A stretch of DNA of 64,000 nt from Trochalopteron elliotii (taxonomy: Eukaryota; Chordata; Aves; Passeriformes; Leiothrichidae), in the NCBI GenBank assembly GCA_024734555.1, contig JANPWX010019802.1, positions 695,342 through 759,341 on the forward strand, written 5' to 3'. Made by a program: the position numbers and the translations under genes. Shown one piece after another: positions 52,085 through 61,593 of the stretch. Position 1 is the stretch's first letter, and every line of letters starts with the position of its first letter. Under the pieces are notes generated by a model. That model ran no database searches and was not told the origin of the DNA. It worked only from the letters and a program-made list of their open reading frames with translations.

Positions 52085-52150
52085 TGGGTGTTGGGTTGGA
52101 CCACATGATCTGGAGAGGTGCCTGAGAACTTCCCTTATTCTGCAGTTCTC
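52085..52150 (+). mobile_element. Short CR1 3'-tail remnant
   Basis: 'gggtgttgggttggaccaca' then 'tgatctggagaggtgcctga' and 'ttctgcagttct' follow the CR1 tail pattern (tail block, then a decayed terminal repeat) on the plus strand. Only about 65 bp are recognisable. Confidence 0.5.
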
Positions 52151-54539
52151 AGTGCTTGGGGAAAGAAAGTAAAGCAGTGCTGTGTCTATCCTCTGGAGAA
52201 TATGGGGTTTAAAGGCAATTAAAAGTCACAATATGATTTTTACCTGCAACAGCTATGCCTTCTGTGGGTGTTGTAGATCTGTTTGTGCTTAATAACAACT
52301 TGGTATGTTGTTCTTTATATTGTAGAATAACTTTTCAGAGGATATGTGCCAGGCTTGCACTTCAGGAAACAGACATCATGATTTGTAAATGATTTCTTGA
52401 AGCCTGATGAGGTCTGAAACTCCTCCAATCTGGTGCATGTGCATTACAGCAGTTTTTCATTGGTGAGATCAAATGCAGACATACTGGTCATTTCTGCACT
52501 AACTGCACTGTTATAAGAGGGAGTTTTGAACACTGGACAATTTTTCTAGGTCTAGGTATGTTTGCTTTGTTGCAAAACTACAGTTTGCATTCCGAATGCT
52601 TAGACAAGGTTTTTGTAGCTATATCCACAGAGGTGGAAATGCTGCCTTTAAAAATTTGAGGACACAGGTGCAGTCTTCATTTATGCCTGGGAGACCCTTT
52701 TTTGACCAGCTTCCCCAAGGAAAAGTAGTCAACCACAAAATCCAGCAACTCTTATTTATTTGTATGTGCACGGGTATGAATGTGTTTCCTTAACTGCCTC
52801 GTGCAAAAGTGCTCGTGTGATAGTGAAAATAACAAAATTGCACTTTGTTGCACCCTAGCTGGTCTGTTATGTTTTAAGATAGTTAAAAAGACCTCTAACA
52901 GAGCTGTAGATAATCTGGCAGAACAGTGAAACTCTTAATACTAAAAATATAAGTCATGTAAGAAGTTAGCTAGTCCAGGGACCTATCATAATGCCTTTTG
53001 CATTCCATATGTTGGTAAACATACCTGTTGCCCTTGGCAGGACAGTCTTGAACTGCATGTCCCCTGCAGTACAGCAGCAGGTTATTTTGGGGCATTCTGG
53101 AAGCAAATGTGAACCTTTGTGTGCCTGCTTAGAGTGTGCCATCAGCTGTCCTCTTCCTGTATTAAGGGATTCTGGTTGTCAGCAGCTGTGACAGCATTGG
53201 TTCTAGAAGGTATAACAAATCCTCAAGGAGGTCAGTCTCATGCTGCTTGAGGTGACATTTCGTTATTAACATCCTAGACTTGGCCATGCAAAATCAGTAG
53301 AAAGATAGTTCTCCTCCCTGACACTTGCTAGATTTCTGCCAATGAGACAGTTCAATGTTTCTTTGCTTCACTCTAAGTATCTGTCTTTGGTTCAGATACT
53401 GAAACTATAAGAAACAGTGGGACAGGATGACAGCATTTGCTTCCAGGAAAAGCAAGATGGATTTGTTTTTGAGAATGGTCTCCCTGATCCTTCTCTCTTA
53501 TCCCTCCTTGTTCCCCAGTCTGGGAATCTGAGATGAACTAAGCTGTCTGTGGTCTACAGGCCTTTCTACTTTGTGCAAAATATGTTTAATTTCAAAAGAT
53601 ATACTGTCTAGAGATAAATATTTTCTCAGCTGTGTTTATCTTTTGTTTCCTCAATCAAAATCATATGTTGTTTAGCTTGTTCAAGTTAGCTCACTGTCAG
53701 GCACACATTTCCCTCCAATGTGGCAGGTTGTGAATTAGAATCTTGCCAGTAAGCAGTGACAGTAAAACTTACTTATTATCATTGTATATTAAAGGATTAT
53801 GCACATCTTCATGTGCTCCTCTGATACTTAAAAAACCCTAAATCTGGTTATGGGGCAAAGTCTTCTTGCACAGTGATACTAATGGTGCATACAGCTGCTC
53901 TTCCTCAGTCTGCTTTGTAACCCCTCATCTTCCTCATCCCCATTTCAGAGGGCACAAAAACAACAGATCTCCTTGCTCTAAAGTTGTTCTTGGTTTACTA
54001 GACAGATTTTAGTGGTTATTTCTGCTTAATGAGAGTCTCCAGTATGGATAATTTTTATCAGTCTAAGGTCTTTTTAGCTAAATACGGTTTCCTGCTGAAT
54101 ATGAATGGATGTTGAAGAACAAGCACAGATAATCTGGATTCTACAATATTCTCCTGGAGTTATTTAAAGAAATATTTTGCTGGTTTTACTGTTTGCAGTA
54201 TTTAAAATGGAGGATGGTTATCGAGGGGTGCAGTTTTTAAGATACTTACTTTCAACCCTTTCTGAAATGAAGAGCATGTTGTAGTTTAGCCACTCTCTTT
54301 TGCTCTTGTTTGTTTGTTTGTTTTTGGTTTTGGTTTATTTTTGGTTGTTTTTTTTTGTTTCCTTAAACAGTTTAGAGAAAGTAAAAATTGCTTGGGCCTC
54401 ATTCATTGTACTGAAGTATAATCCTATACCTTAATCTGTTGTGTGAAAGTTTGCTGCATGTACATCAGTATTCTTTCAAAGTTGACCTCCAAAAACAGCT
54501 GAAATTCTGAGGATTTGAGGTGAATTGTAACCCCATTGT

Positions 54540-55092
54540 AGAAGGCAGCCACATTTGTCAGACATGACTTCTCCTTAGTGAAGACATGCTGGATGTCACA
54601 AACCACTTCATTGTTTTCTGTGAGCCTTAACAGTGTTTTCAGGAAGATCTGCTCAATGATCTTTATGGGCAGTGAGGTGAGACCTGACTGATTTTATTTT
54701 TCCTTTTTGAAAATGTGGTTATGTGTCCTTTTTCCAGTCATTAGAACTTCCACAACTTCTCAAGTATGATAGGTAGTGGCTTATCTACTTCCTTTGTCAG
54801 TTCCTTCAGGATCTATGGATGTACCTCACCAGGTCTTATGGACTCGTGAACCTTCACCTTCACTTAGATGATCTCAAAACGAGATCATCTACAGCAGGTA
54901 TTCTTCATTCTTCTGGTCCCTGCCCTTGCCTTCTGCAGCTCTGGTGAGGTGGTTGGAGAACTTGGTGGTGAAGACTGTGATAAAAAACTAATTGACAGTT
55001 TTGGCTTTCTCCATGTCCCAAGTAACCAGGTCTCCCATTTCCTTTGGAGAGGACCCACATTTTCAGAGTCTTGCTTTTATCACTCATGTGCA
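54540..55092 (-). mobile_element. Older CR1 LINE, left part (reverse transcriptase region)
   Basis: The minus strand carries diverged CR1 ORF2 sequence. A reading frame near 54,606-54,545 shows VFTKEKSCLTNVAAFYN, matching the conserved GFTKGKSCLTN-type block of CR1 reverse transcriptase. Further right the sequence follows the region before the RT core ('aggtcttatggactcgtgaa' near 54,831; 'taaccaggtctcccatttcc' near 55,022; 'agaggacccacattttcaga' near 55,046). Many frameshifts and stops make it dead. The match breaks off at about 55,092 and resumes at about 55,588, where another CR1 interrupts it. Its element-3' end on the left fades near 54,540. Confidence 0.8.
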
Positions 55093-55104
55093 TTTAAAAA
55101 AAAT

Positions 55105-55587
55105 TAGAACTCATCTTCCTTCTTTAAGGAAGGAACCTTAAAGATCATCAAGTTCACACCCTCCTTCTGTGGTCACTTCCAAAGACAGAGCATCCACAAC
55201 TTCTCTGGACAATCTGTAACAGTCCCTCATCACCCTCATGGTAAAGAATATCTTGTAGTGGACACAGTACTCCTGGTGGGGTGTTACAAGAGCAGAGGAG
55301 AGGGGCAGAATCTCCTCCCTTGGCTGCTGTTTTGATAGAGACCAGGATACAGTTGGCTTTCTGGTCTGTGAGCACACACTGTTGTCCAGCTTTTTATGTA
55401 GGAGAATCCTTGAGTCCTTCTTGACAAGGCTGCTCTCGCTGAGTTTGCCTCCCAGTCTGTGTTCATGCCTTGGATTGCCCTGACCCAGGTGCAACACCTT
55501 GCATTTGGCCTTGTTGAACTTTGAGGTTCTTGCAGACTTGCTTCTGAAGTTTGTCCAGTTCCCTCTGTATGGCAGAGAAGCCATCTT
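55105..55587 (-). mobile_element. Younger CR1 LINE inserted into the older CR1
   Basis: The minus strand encodes the late part of CR1 ORF2: FNKAKCKVLHLGQGNPRHEHRL at about 55,516-55,451 and a diverged ILPLSSALVTPHQEYCVHY at about 55,320-55,260. Next come REVVDALSLEV near 55,200 and the 3' tail ('ccttaaagatcatcaagttc' near 55,136). It has a 148-codon open frame with frame disturbances. It is 5'-truncated at about 55,587 and flanked on both sides by the older CR1 of the same orientation. Near its 3' end CTTCCTT/AAGGAAG can form a small hairpin (about 55,114-55,131). The usual ATTCTATGA-like terminal repeat is missing or eroded. Confidence 0.8.
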
Positions 55588-55736
55588 ATGGAAACTTTCC
55601 TTGTTGCCCTTGATGCCCCGGCCAAATTTAATTTTACCAGTGCTTTAGTTTTCCTAATCTGATCCTGGATTGCTCAGACAATCTTTCACTATTTTTCTTA
55701 GGCTGGCTGTCCGTGTTTTCACCCTCTGTAGGCTAA
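55588..55736 (-). mobile_element. Older CR1 LINE, right part
   Basis: The older CR1 resumes with 'ttccttgttgcccttgatgc' near 55,596 and 'ccggccaaatttaattttac' near 55,618, then 'gctcagacaatctttcacta', 'ggctggctgtccgtg' and 'caccctctgtaggct' to about 55,736. These blocks follow directly, in CR1 order, on those that end at 55,092. This shows that the two parts were once one element. Confidence 0.75.
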
Positions 55737-56153
55737 AGCCAGTGCTAAGTTAGAACTGAAATACTTCAGTGGAATGAGAAATACTTGCTCACTTAGTCTA
55801 TGAGCAACTCCTGGAGTACAGTGTTTGGGATGGCTGCTCTGGGTCAGACTGGCAGTCCATCTGGCAAGCATGTTCTAGTAGAACTAAGAAGGAGTAAGAA
55901 CAGGATGGATACATAAGATAGTTCCCCCTGGTACTCTCTGCATAAAACTGAGTACTAGAGGTTTTAGGTTAGAGAAACATATTGAGACTCGGTCTGATGT
56001 GATTGATATAATGTGCTAGAGTATGGTTAAATAAGATTTCATTAGGTATTTTTACCGTGAGGAAAAGCTGGCACTAGCCATCTAAAGCACCTGTTAATAC
56101 TTCTGCAAAACAACTAGAGAAGTGGTGATCTGAACTAGCTGAGGTCTTTGTGA

Positions 56154-56480
56154 TGTTGCACCCTTAGGGGGAAGGGAGCACCCAAGATTTGTAGATACTC
56201 ATTGGTTGAAAGGAATGAGAAGTCAGATGATCCACAAAAGCTTATGAAGTTTTATTAGTAAATTACACACTTGGCTTGGAAATTGGTATGTTAGTACCCT
56301 GGTCTCTTATATAAGCACATGGATAAAGGGGTGGGGTGTAAGGGAAGAGAGAGAGATGAATAAACGTGGGGGAGAAAGAAAGGGAAGGAGGAAGGAAAGA
56401 AGGAATGGAAGCGATTACGGGTCCTGGTTGCGGCATCAAATCAGCTGATGGCATGTCCTGGGGCCACTGCCTGGGTTTAG
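56154..56480 (-). mobile_element. Probable endogenous retrovirus LTR, minus strand
   Basis: Read on the minus strand, a TATA box (CTTATATAAG, 56,315-56,306) is followed about 50 bases later by AATAAA (56,256-56,251). About 95 bases after that a CA end is reached (...AGGGTGCAACA, ending at 56,154). That spacing is what a compact LTR with short R shows. The minus-strand pyrimidine tract (about 56,337-56,410) lies upstream of the TATA box. No retroviral genes are next to it. The 5' end of the LTR is uncertain and I found no target-site duplication, so the family is not assigned. Confidence 0.4.
56337..56414 (+). repeat. Purine-rich tract
   Basis: GA-rich low-complexity sequence of nearly 80 bases, with a short 'aataaacgt' interruption. 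It lies within the probable LTR. Confidence 0.7.
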
Positions 56481-57865
56481 ATCAGGGTGCCTATTAATAG
56501 ATAAGCTTTCCCTGCCCTGGAGATAAGTGTCATGCTTTCTATGCAAATTACTTACCACTCACAGTCCATTCTTCCTGGTCCTTGTGGAAATGAGTCAGAG
56601 GGCTTTGGGGATTTGGTGGTCTTGTTCTCCCCATGCATTCTGTGCTTACTTCTCCAGCTCATTTCTCTGTTTGTGCTGTACTGAGTGGTGCTTATCTCTA
56701 GGAGGTAAATCAAAGACCTTTGTCCCAGAAAAGTGCTGTCCTACCTCTGTATGGCCTCTCGTCCAGTCACATCTTGTTCTTTCTCACAGCATTACTGCCA
56801 ACAGTCCTTGGCTGTTGTTACCTACACTCCTTGGCTGGTGCCACGGCCACCCTGCTATTGGTGTTGGAGACAAACACATGAGCCCCTTGTCTTCTCGACT
56901 TCTGCAGTTCTGGTGCATGGTTACTTTGAGCTCCTCCAAATATCCCAGTTTATTTCCTTAGAGAGGTTGTTGTGCTTTCCGGCAAACTGTCGTGATAGGA
57001 GGTTGGAAACTCATTGTCATGCTTACAGATGTAGTTTAACAGCACATTCTTAGCTCTAGAGGCTTGAGGTTATGTGACTCAATGTCACAGTTTCAAGTGA
57101 CATTATAGAAACATAAGTTGCACTGAGTTAATTGCTTTTGTTTGATTTTGTAAGTGATGTCTCTTGTTTAGAGGCTTGTGTAGCTGCTAAATCTCTAAAG
57201 CAGCATGACCTGAAGTATCCAGGTAGTGTTGTATATTCTTCCCTGATGCACACACTTGCTCTATTATTGCCTCTGGATGTTTGAGTCTGGATGAGTTGCT
57301 TCTGCTTGGGTTGGAAGTCTGCAAACAGTTAAAATGGTAATGACTCCCTACCACTGGATTTTATTCTTTTAGGCATTTCAACAGAGGCAGCGAAACAGGT
57401 GTCAGGAAATGATGCAAGAGTAATCCCTTCTTGTTTATTGTTTTTGTGATGATTATGGGGCTAGCTATTTGATAATTTTTCTGTTGTGAATGCTTTGCCT
57501 GCAGACTCTTGACCTTAGGTCTTTATCCTTCAGAGGCACAATCACCTGACTGTCTCTTTGTCAGATCCAGCTTGCCCTGTTGTGTTCTCTGGATGAATTC
57601 TGCTTATCCTAGCAAAACTATTGTAGACCTGCGTTTCTTGGGTTTGGGAGTTTGTGTACAGTGCCTCTGAAATAGCTTTTGTAAAGATCACATAGTTTTT
57701 GCAGTAGGAGCAGAGTGCTGTGGGAAAGGAGCATGCAGCCGTGGTAGTTTGAGTGACTCTTCTAAGAGTTTCAGAATCTGGTTTGGTGTTGATGTCTTTC
57801 TTGATCTTTTTAATCATCTTGAGTGGTTCTGCTCTGCATTTCTGAGGCTGGCTAAACTATTGGGA

Positions 57866-57887
57866 TTTTTTTTTTTTTTTTTTTTTT
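57866..57887. repeat. Poly-T run of 22
   Basis: The longest mononucleotide run in the window. It is followed at once by GTGCAG|GG, which together looks like a strong splice acceptor. Confidence 0.95.
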
Positions 57888-57996
57888 GTGCAGGGAACTT
57901 GAATGGCTTGTGGCTTTACTTCTAACCCTTGCTAGTTGCATGTCTTGGATGCTCTTCTATTGAAAATAAAGGTATAGATGTATGCAGTGTAGTGCA

Positions 57997-58047
57997 TTGG
58001 AGTTCATTTGGTATGAATGCAGAAACTGACACCAAATGAACTCCCAA
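57997..58047. repeat. Inverted repeat, 14-bp perfect arms, hairpin
   Basis: GGAGTTCATTTGGT (57,999-58,012) pairs with ACCAAATGAACTCC (58,031-58,044) across an 18-base loop. Two more pairs (TT/AA) form beyond a one-base bulge, and a further CA/TG pair is possible after another bulge. A partial third copy, GGGAGTTCATTG, lies about 100 bases to the right (near 58,114). In the presumed transcript this would be a stable stem-loop of 16-18 bp, shorter than a usual microRNA precursor. Confidence 0.75.
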
Positions 58048-59051
58048 ATGAGGAATAGGACATGTGATGTGCAAAAGTTGATTGTAGAGCAATCCTGCAG
58101 TCCTGACTTCTGTTGGGAGTTCATTGTCCTGTTTCTTACCCCAAAACAAGGAACTTGCTTTTCTCCTGGAACAAGCTGATTTTAAATCTGTTTCAGGATC
58201 TACTTATTTATTTCATGGTGGCCTAATTCTGTAGTTTCATTTACAAGCAAATCCTTTGAATGAAGCTACTACCTGTGATCCCCACAGTTTAAATTCTTTT
58301 CTAGATACTGAAAATTTGACAGATTATACTGTGCTTGACTTAGCTTTTTATCTGCTCTACATAACTTTGTGCTCAGTTAGATGATCTGTCTGACTACAGT
58401 GACATTTAATCCCTCTGAAGATATGTTTTACTTCTGCCTTTGTTGGAGGCAAAATTAATCCTTCCCATCAGTCCAGCCACTAATTTGGTGTGTGTTCAGT
58501 CAAAAACACTGGATGCTTTAGTTTGTTTTGAATTGTTCTACTTCAGTGAAGTTAGCATCGGACATCTGTTATGCCTTATGAAAAGTGTTGCAACTTTAAA
58601 AAAAATTCCTAAAGTTAACAATGCAAAACTGTACTCTTTTCATCTTTGGTTATTTTTTGATATATTTTTTCTTAGAATTCTTCAGAACTGTGTGCAAGAG
58701 AAATCTGTGTGATACTTAATATTTTAATATATTAACTACAAAGGGAGTAAAAATGAAACAACTTTGTAGACAGAGTGCTTTAAAATGAAAACAGGGTAAA
58801 AAGCAATGTTTCATACGCAGAAGAATTATCTCTTTTAAAAGAATATATGTAGTTTTGCTGTCTTGTAAGTCTTTCAAGTACTCTGAAATATTCAAGCTGT
58901 TGTTCACACACTTGCACAGCTTTTATTTTAACAAAACCAAAACTGTGAAAGCTAAAAAAAAAAAAAATCCAAGACAATGCAATAAAATATTAGTTTGTTC
59001 TTACCTAGTAGTGATAAGGTTGACTAAAATTTGTCCCTTTGTCTTAAACAG

Positions 59052-59108
59052 AATGTTGACTTTGAAAGCTCAGGGAAGAAGCAGCAGGGATAAGAAAGTT
59101 ACACAGTG
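59052..59108 (+). CDS. Candidate start-codon exon of an unidentified gene (5' partial)
   Basis: A pyrimidine-rich acceptor (tttgtccctttgtcttaaacag) ends at 59,051, the ATG lies at 59,053-59,055, and the exon ends at 59,108 before a perfect GTAAGT donor. The 57-bp exon encodes 18 codons plus two bases of the next, MLTLKAQGRSSRDKKVTQ, a short basic polar N-terminus with no signal peptide or membrane segment. Joined to the presumed exon at 18,552-18,806, the ATG is the first in the visible transcript and has A at -3. No further exon is seen in the remaining 4.9 kb, so the next intron runs past the window. I do not recognise the protein. Chance pairing of good splice sites remains possible, since the plausible coding part is very short. 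Confidence 0.45.
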
Positions 59109-61593
59109 GTAAGTACATTATTTTTCTTTCCTCTGGACCAAGTGCCTAATGTGTTAAAATAGAAGTCCTCTTATTTATTCATATTCTGTTATAATTGCCT
59201 TCAGAGCACTTGAATTTTATTCTGCATCATATCTCATGTTATTTTGAAGGCAGATTTTTTTAGCTGTGAGTGTCTGTTGAAGACCCAAGTAAGTTATACG
59301 TATTTACATGTATTCGTGTGCATATATAGAAAAGGCAATATATGGAAAAGGAAAATAATTCTGTTTTAAAGCTCAGTGTCCATTATTAAGTGTTTTGGCT
59401 TGAGAACTTTAGAATACTAAATAGAATAGAGTTTTGTAATTTTTTTTTCAGTTCTTAGAAATGATAAGCATATATTTTTTGAAAACTTGGATAAAAGGAT
59501 TCTTGAAAAAATGCTAGAAATTTTTGTTGAGCCTCCTACTGTCCTTTTTGGTTTGCTGCTCCAAAGCCTAGACATACATCATATAACATACTGTCTCTCT
59601 TACTGCTGTGTGAATGTTTTTTAGCTAGAGAGCATATAAAAGAATGTGAAAAGTGTTAACAAGACGAAGTTTGATTTGCTTTCAAAGCTCTATGGAAAAA
59701 CAGCACATGTTCAGAATCAGCTTTTTTCTTTATTAAATGATGCCAGTGCAGATGGCACTAACTTGCTTTTGCCTCTTATTGTAAGGGTTTGTAGAGTATT
59801 TTTCACAGATGAAAAGAGTAGCCAATAGAATATTTAGTCATCAGAAGATCTGTATGAATTCCTGTGGAGGAACTGTTACTGCCTAGTCCCCTCATGCCCC
59901 AGAAAAAAAAAAACCAACAACATATGACAGCAGCTTCCATCTGCTCTGATTTTATTAATAGTGCTGCTCAGATTGTGGAAATACTAATAAATATTGACTC
60001 CTCAATGACTTTAGTTTTGAGACTATAAAATACTGGTTCAAAGGATGTAAAATCTTCTGCATATTTGATCTGGCATTTCTATAATCAGCATACGCTTAAG
60101 TAGAGAGGAGCATGTGCACGTGCTTGTGTTTTCTAACCTTTTGTGTAGCCTATAATGCTGTAGGCTTTGTGTGCTTTGGCATTCTCCACTGAGCTAATAA
60201 TCTGTGCTGCTGCTGCACTGCCTCAGCTGTGCTTGCTGTGCCATAAGGTTTGTTGCTTCCTATGGGCAAATGACTAGCAATGCCTCTTGCCTTCACTTCC
60301 ACTGTGCTCATTCATCTCTTGGATTATGGTGGTATAACTAGAGGGATTAAGGCAGTATCTCTTCCTTTCTGCTGCAATACACGTTGATTGTATACAATAC
60401 AAAATATTTTCTCATATAATAGTAATCCCACAAAAAACTAAACCTGAAGCATGAGCTGTTTATTATGGTTTTTTACCTCTGCAAGAAGCTTTCCATCTTT
60501 TAGTCTGGTTGCTCTGTGTAATTTTCTTCTTTTTCTTTGTGTAGAAAGTCAGGAATTTGTTTCCATGTATCTTTTTCACAGTAGCAATGAAAGAAAATTA
60601 GGTTATTTGATGTAGAAATTAGTGGATTCAGAAAGCAAAGTAGTTCTGCAGTAGCTTGGTTCCAGTTAGCTGTACCAAATAGCTGTGATTACTAGGTATA
60701 TAGTAGCTGTGATTATTTCCACTGCATATTAAAAAAAAAAAAAAAAAGCGGCTAGTGGGGGATGGAGTGCACTTCAATGTCCTGTTGGGATAAATATTTT
60801 GTATTTCTGGCTATATATTAACTTAAAAATGAGAAAAGTTAAATCCAAACTCTGTCAGTTCCATAATGTAAGGGAATTTTTTAGCCATCTGAGAACATCA
60901 GTGTTGAAATACTGAAATATCAATTCCATGGCTTTTAAAGAAGCTTGGGTTGTTGCATATTCCATGAAGATTTGTGGGACTCCTGCAGTTTCCATCAGAC
61001 TTCAGTTTGCCATTGTAAAAATCACTGCATTTATATGGTGCTTTTTTCTTTTTTTTTGGATCTAAGGAAGAGAAGTGGATGAGATTCAAATGCAGTAGTT
61101 TTAAAAATCAATTTATTCCTCCCTCTTAAGGTTTTCTTAGTAACACGACAAATACACACCCAAAGAATATGCAATCAAGTGAAACATCAGAATTGAAGCT
61201 CAGATCTAATGCTAATCTCAGCAGTGTTGTTAATGGTATCCAATTAGAAACCATTCTTTAGAGGAAGTGTTACACTGGCACTTACTTGGATAGATTTACT
61301 GTCCAGATGGAAGTTATTTTCTAGGGCTGTCTCAGAAAAAGAGCAAAAGAAAATGTGTGTGAACATACTTGCAGCTACCTGGGCTGCAGTTGTGTTATGA
61401 CAGTGTGTGTGTGTTGCTGTGTATTGTTAAGTAGTGTTATTAGGAAAAGTCAATGTAATATTAAAAGAGTAAAAAGTACAGTTGCTTGGTTATTTGAACA
61501 TTTTAAAATTTAATTATTTCCTGTAAACTCAATCTGTAATTTTTCTGTCTCCCTTTTTTTGTAAGGATATTGCTGTAAAAGATCTTGTCTTAA
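59109..61593 (+). other. Probable start of intron 2
   Basis: AT-rich DNA after the GTAAGT donor, with a run of 17 A at 60,731-60,747 and no exon that I can support. Confidence 0.35.
60731..60747. repeat. Poly-A run of 17
   Basis: Mononucleotide run; no processed pseudogene could be recognised upstream of it. A short duplicated AGCTGTGATTA motif lies just before it (60,681 and 60,705). Confidence 0.9.

Larger units (their letters stand above)
18807..59051 (+). other. Probable large first intron (~40 kb)
   Basis: It starts at the GTAAAT donor and ends at the TTAAACAG acceptor before 59,052. The plus strand is enriched in G and T; in the line 24,661-24,720 I count T22 G18 A13 C7. Long poly-T runs (23,466-23,485; 34,404-34,420; 57,866-57,887) outnumber poly-A runs. 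This is the known transcription-associated asymmetry of vertebrate introns and supports left-to-right transcription. Unseen exons could lie within. Apart from the repeats and hairpins listed separately I find nothing recognisable in 19,220-22,080, 22,600-44,360, 44,775-52,085, 52,150-54,540 and 56,480-59,050. Confidence 0.45.

Noticed and set aside
55138..55625. Overlapping minus-strand frames that looked like separate small genes
   Set aside because: All are reading frames of the same nested CR1 fragment.
56527..57053. Plus-strand frames of 144 and 106 codons
   Set aside because: Overlapping in two frames, without motif or splice context. Might be old repeat sequence but I cannot name one.
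60731..60747. Poly-A run as the tail of a processed pseudogene
   Set aside because: No coding remnant or polyadenylation signal is recognisable to its left.
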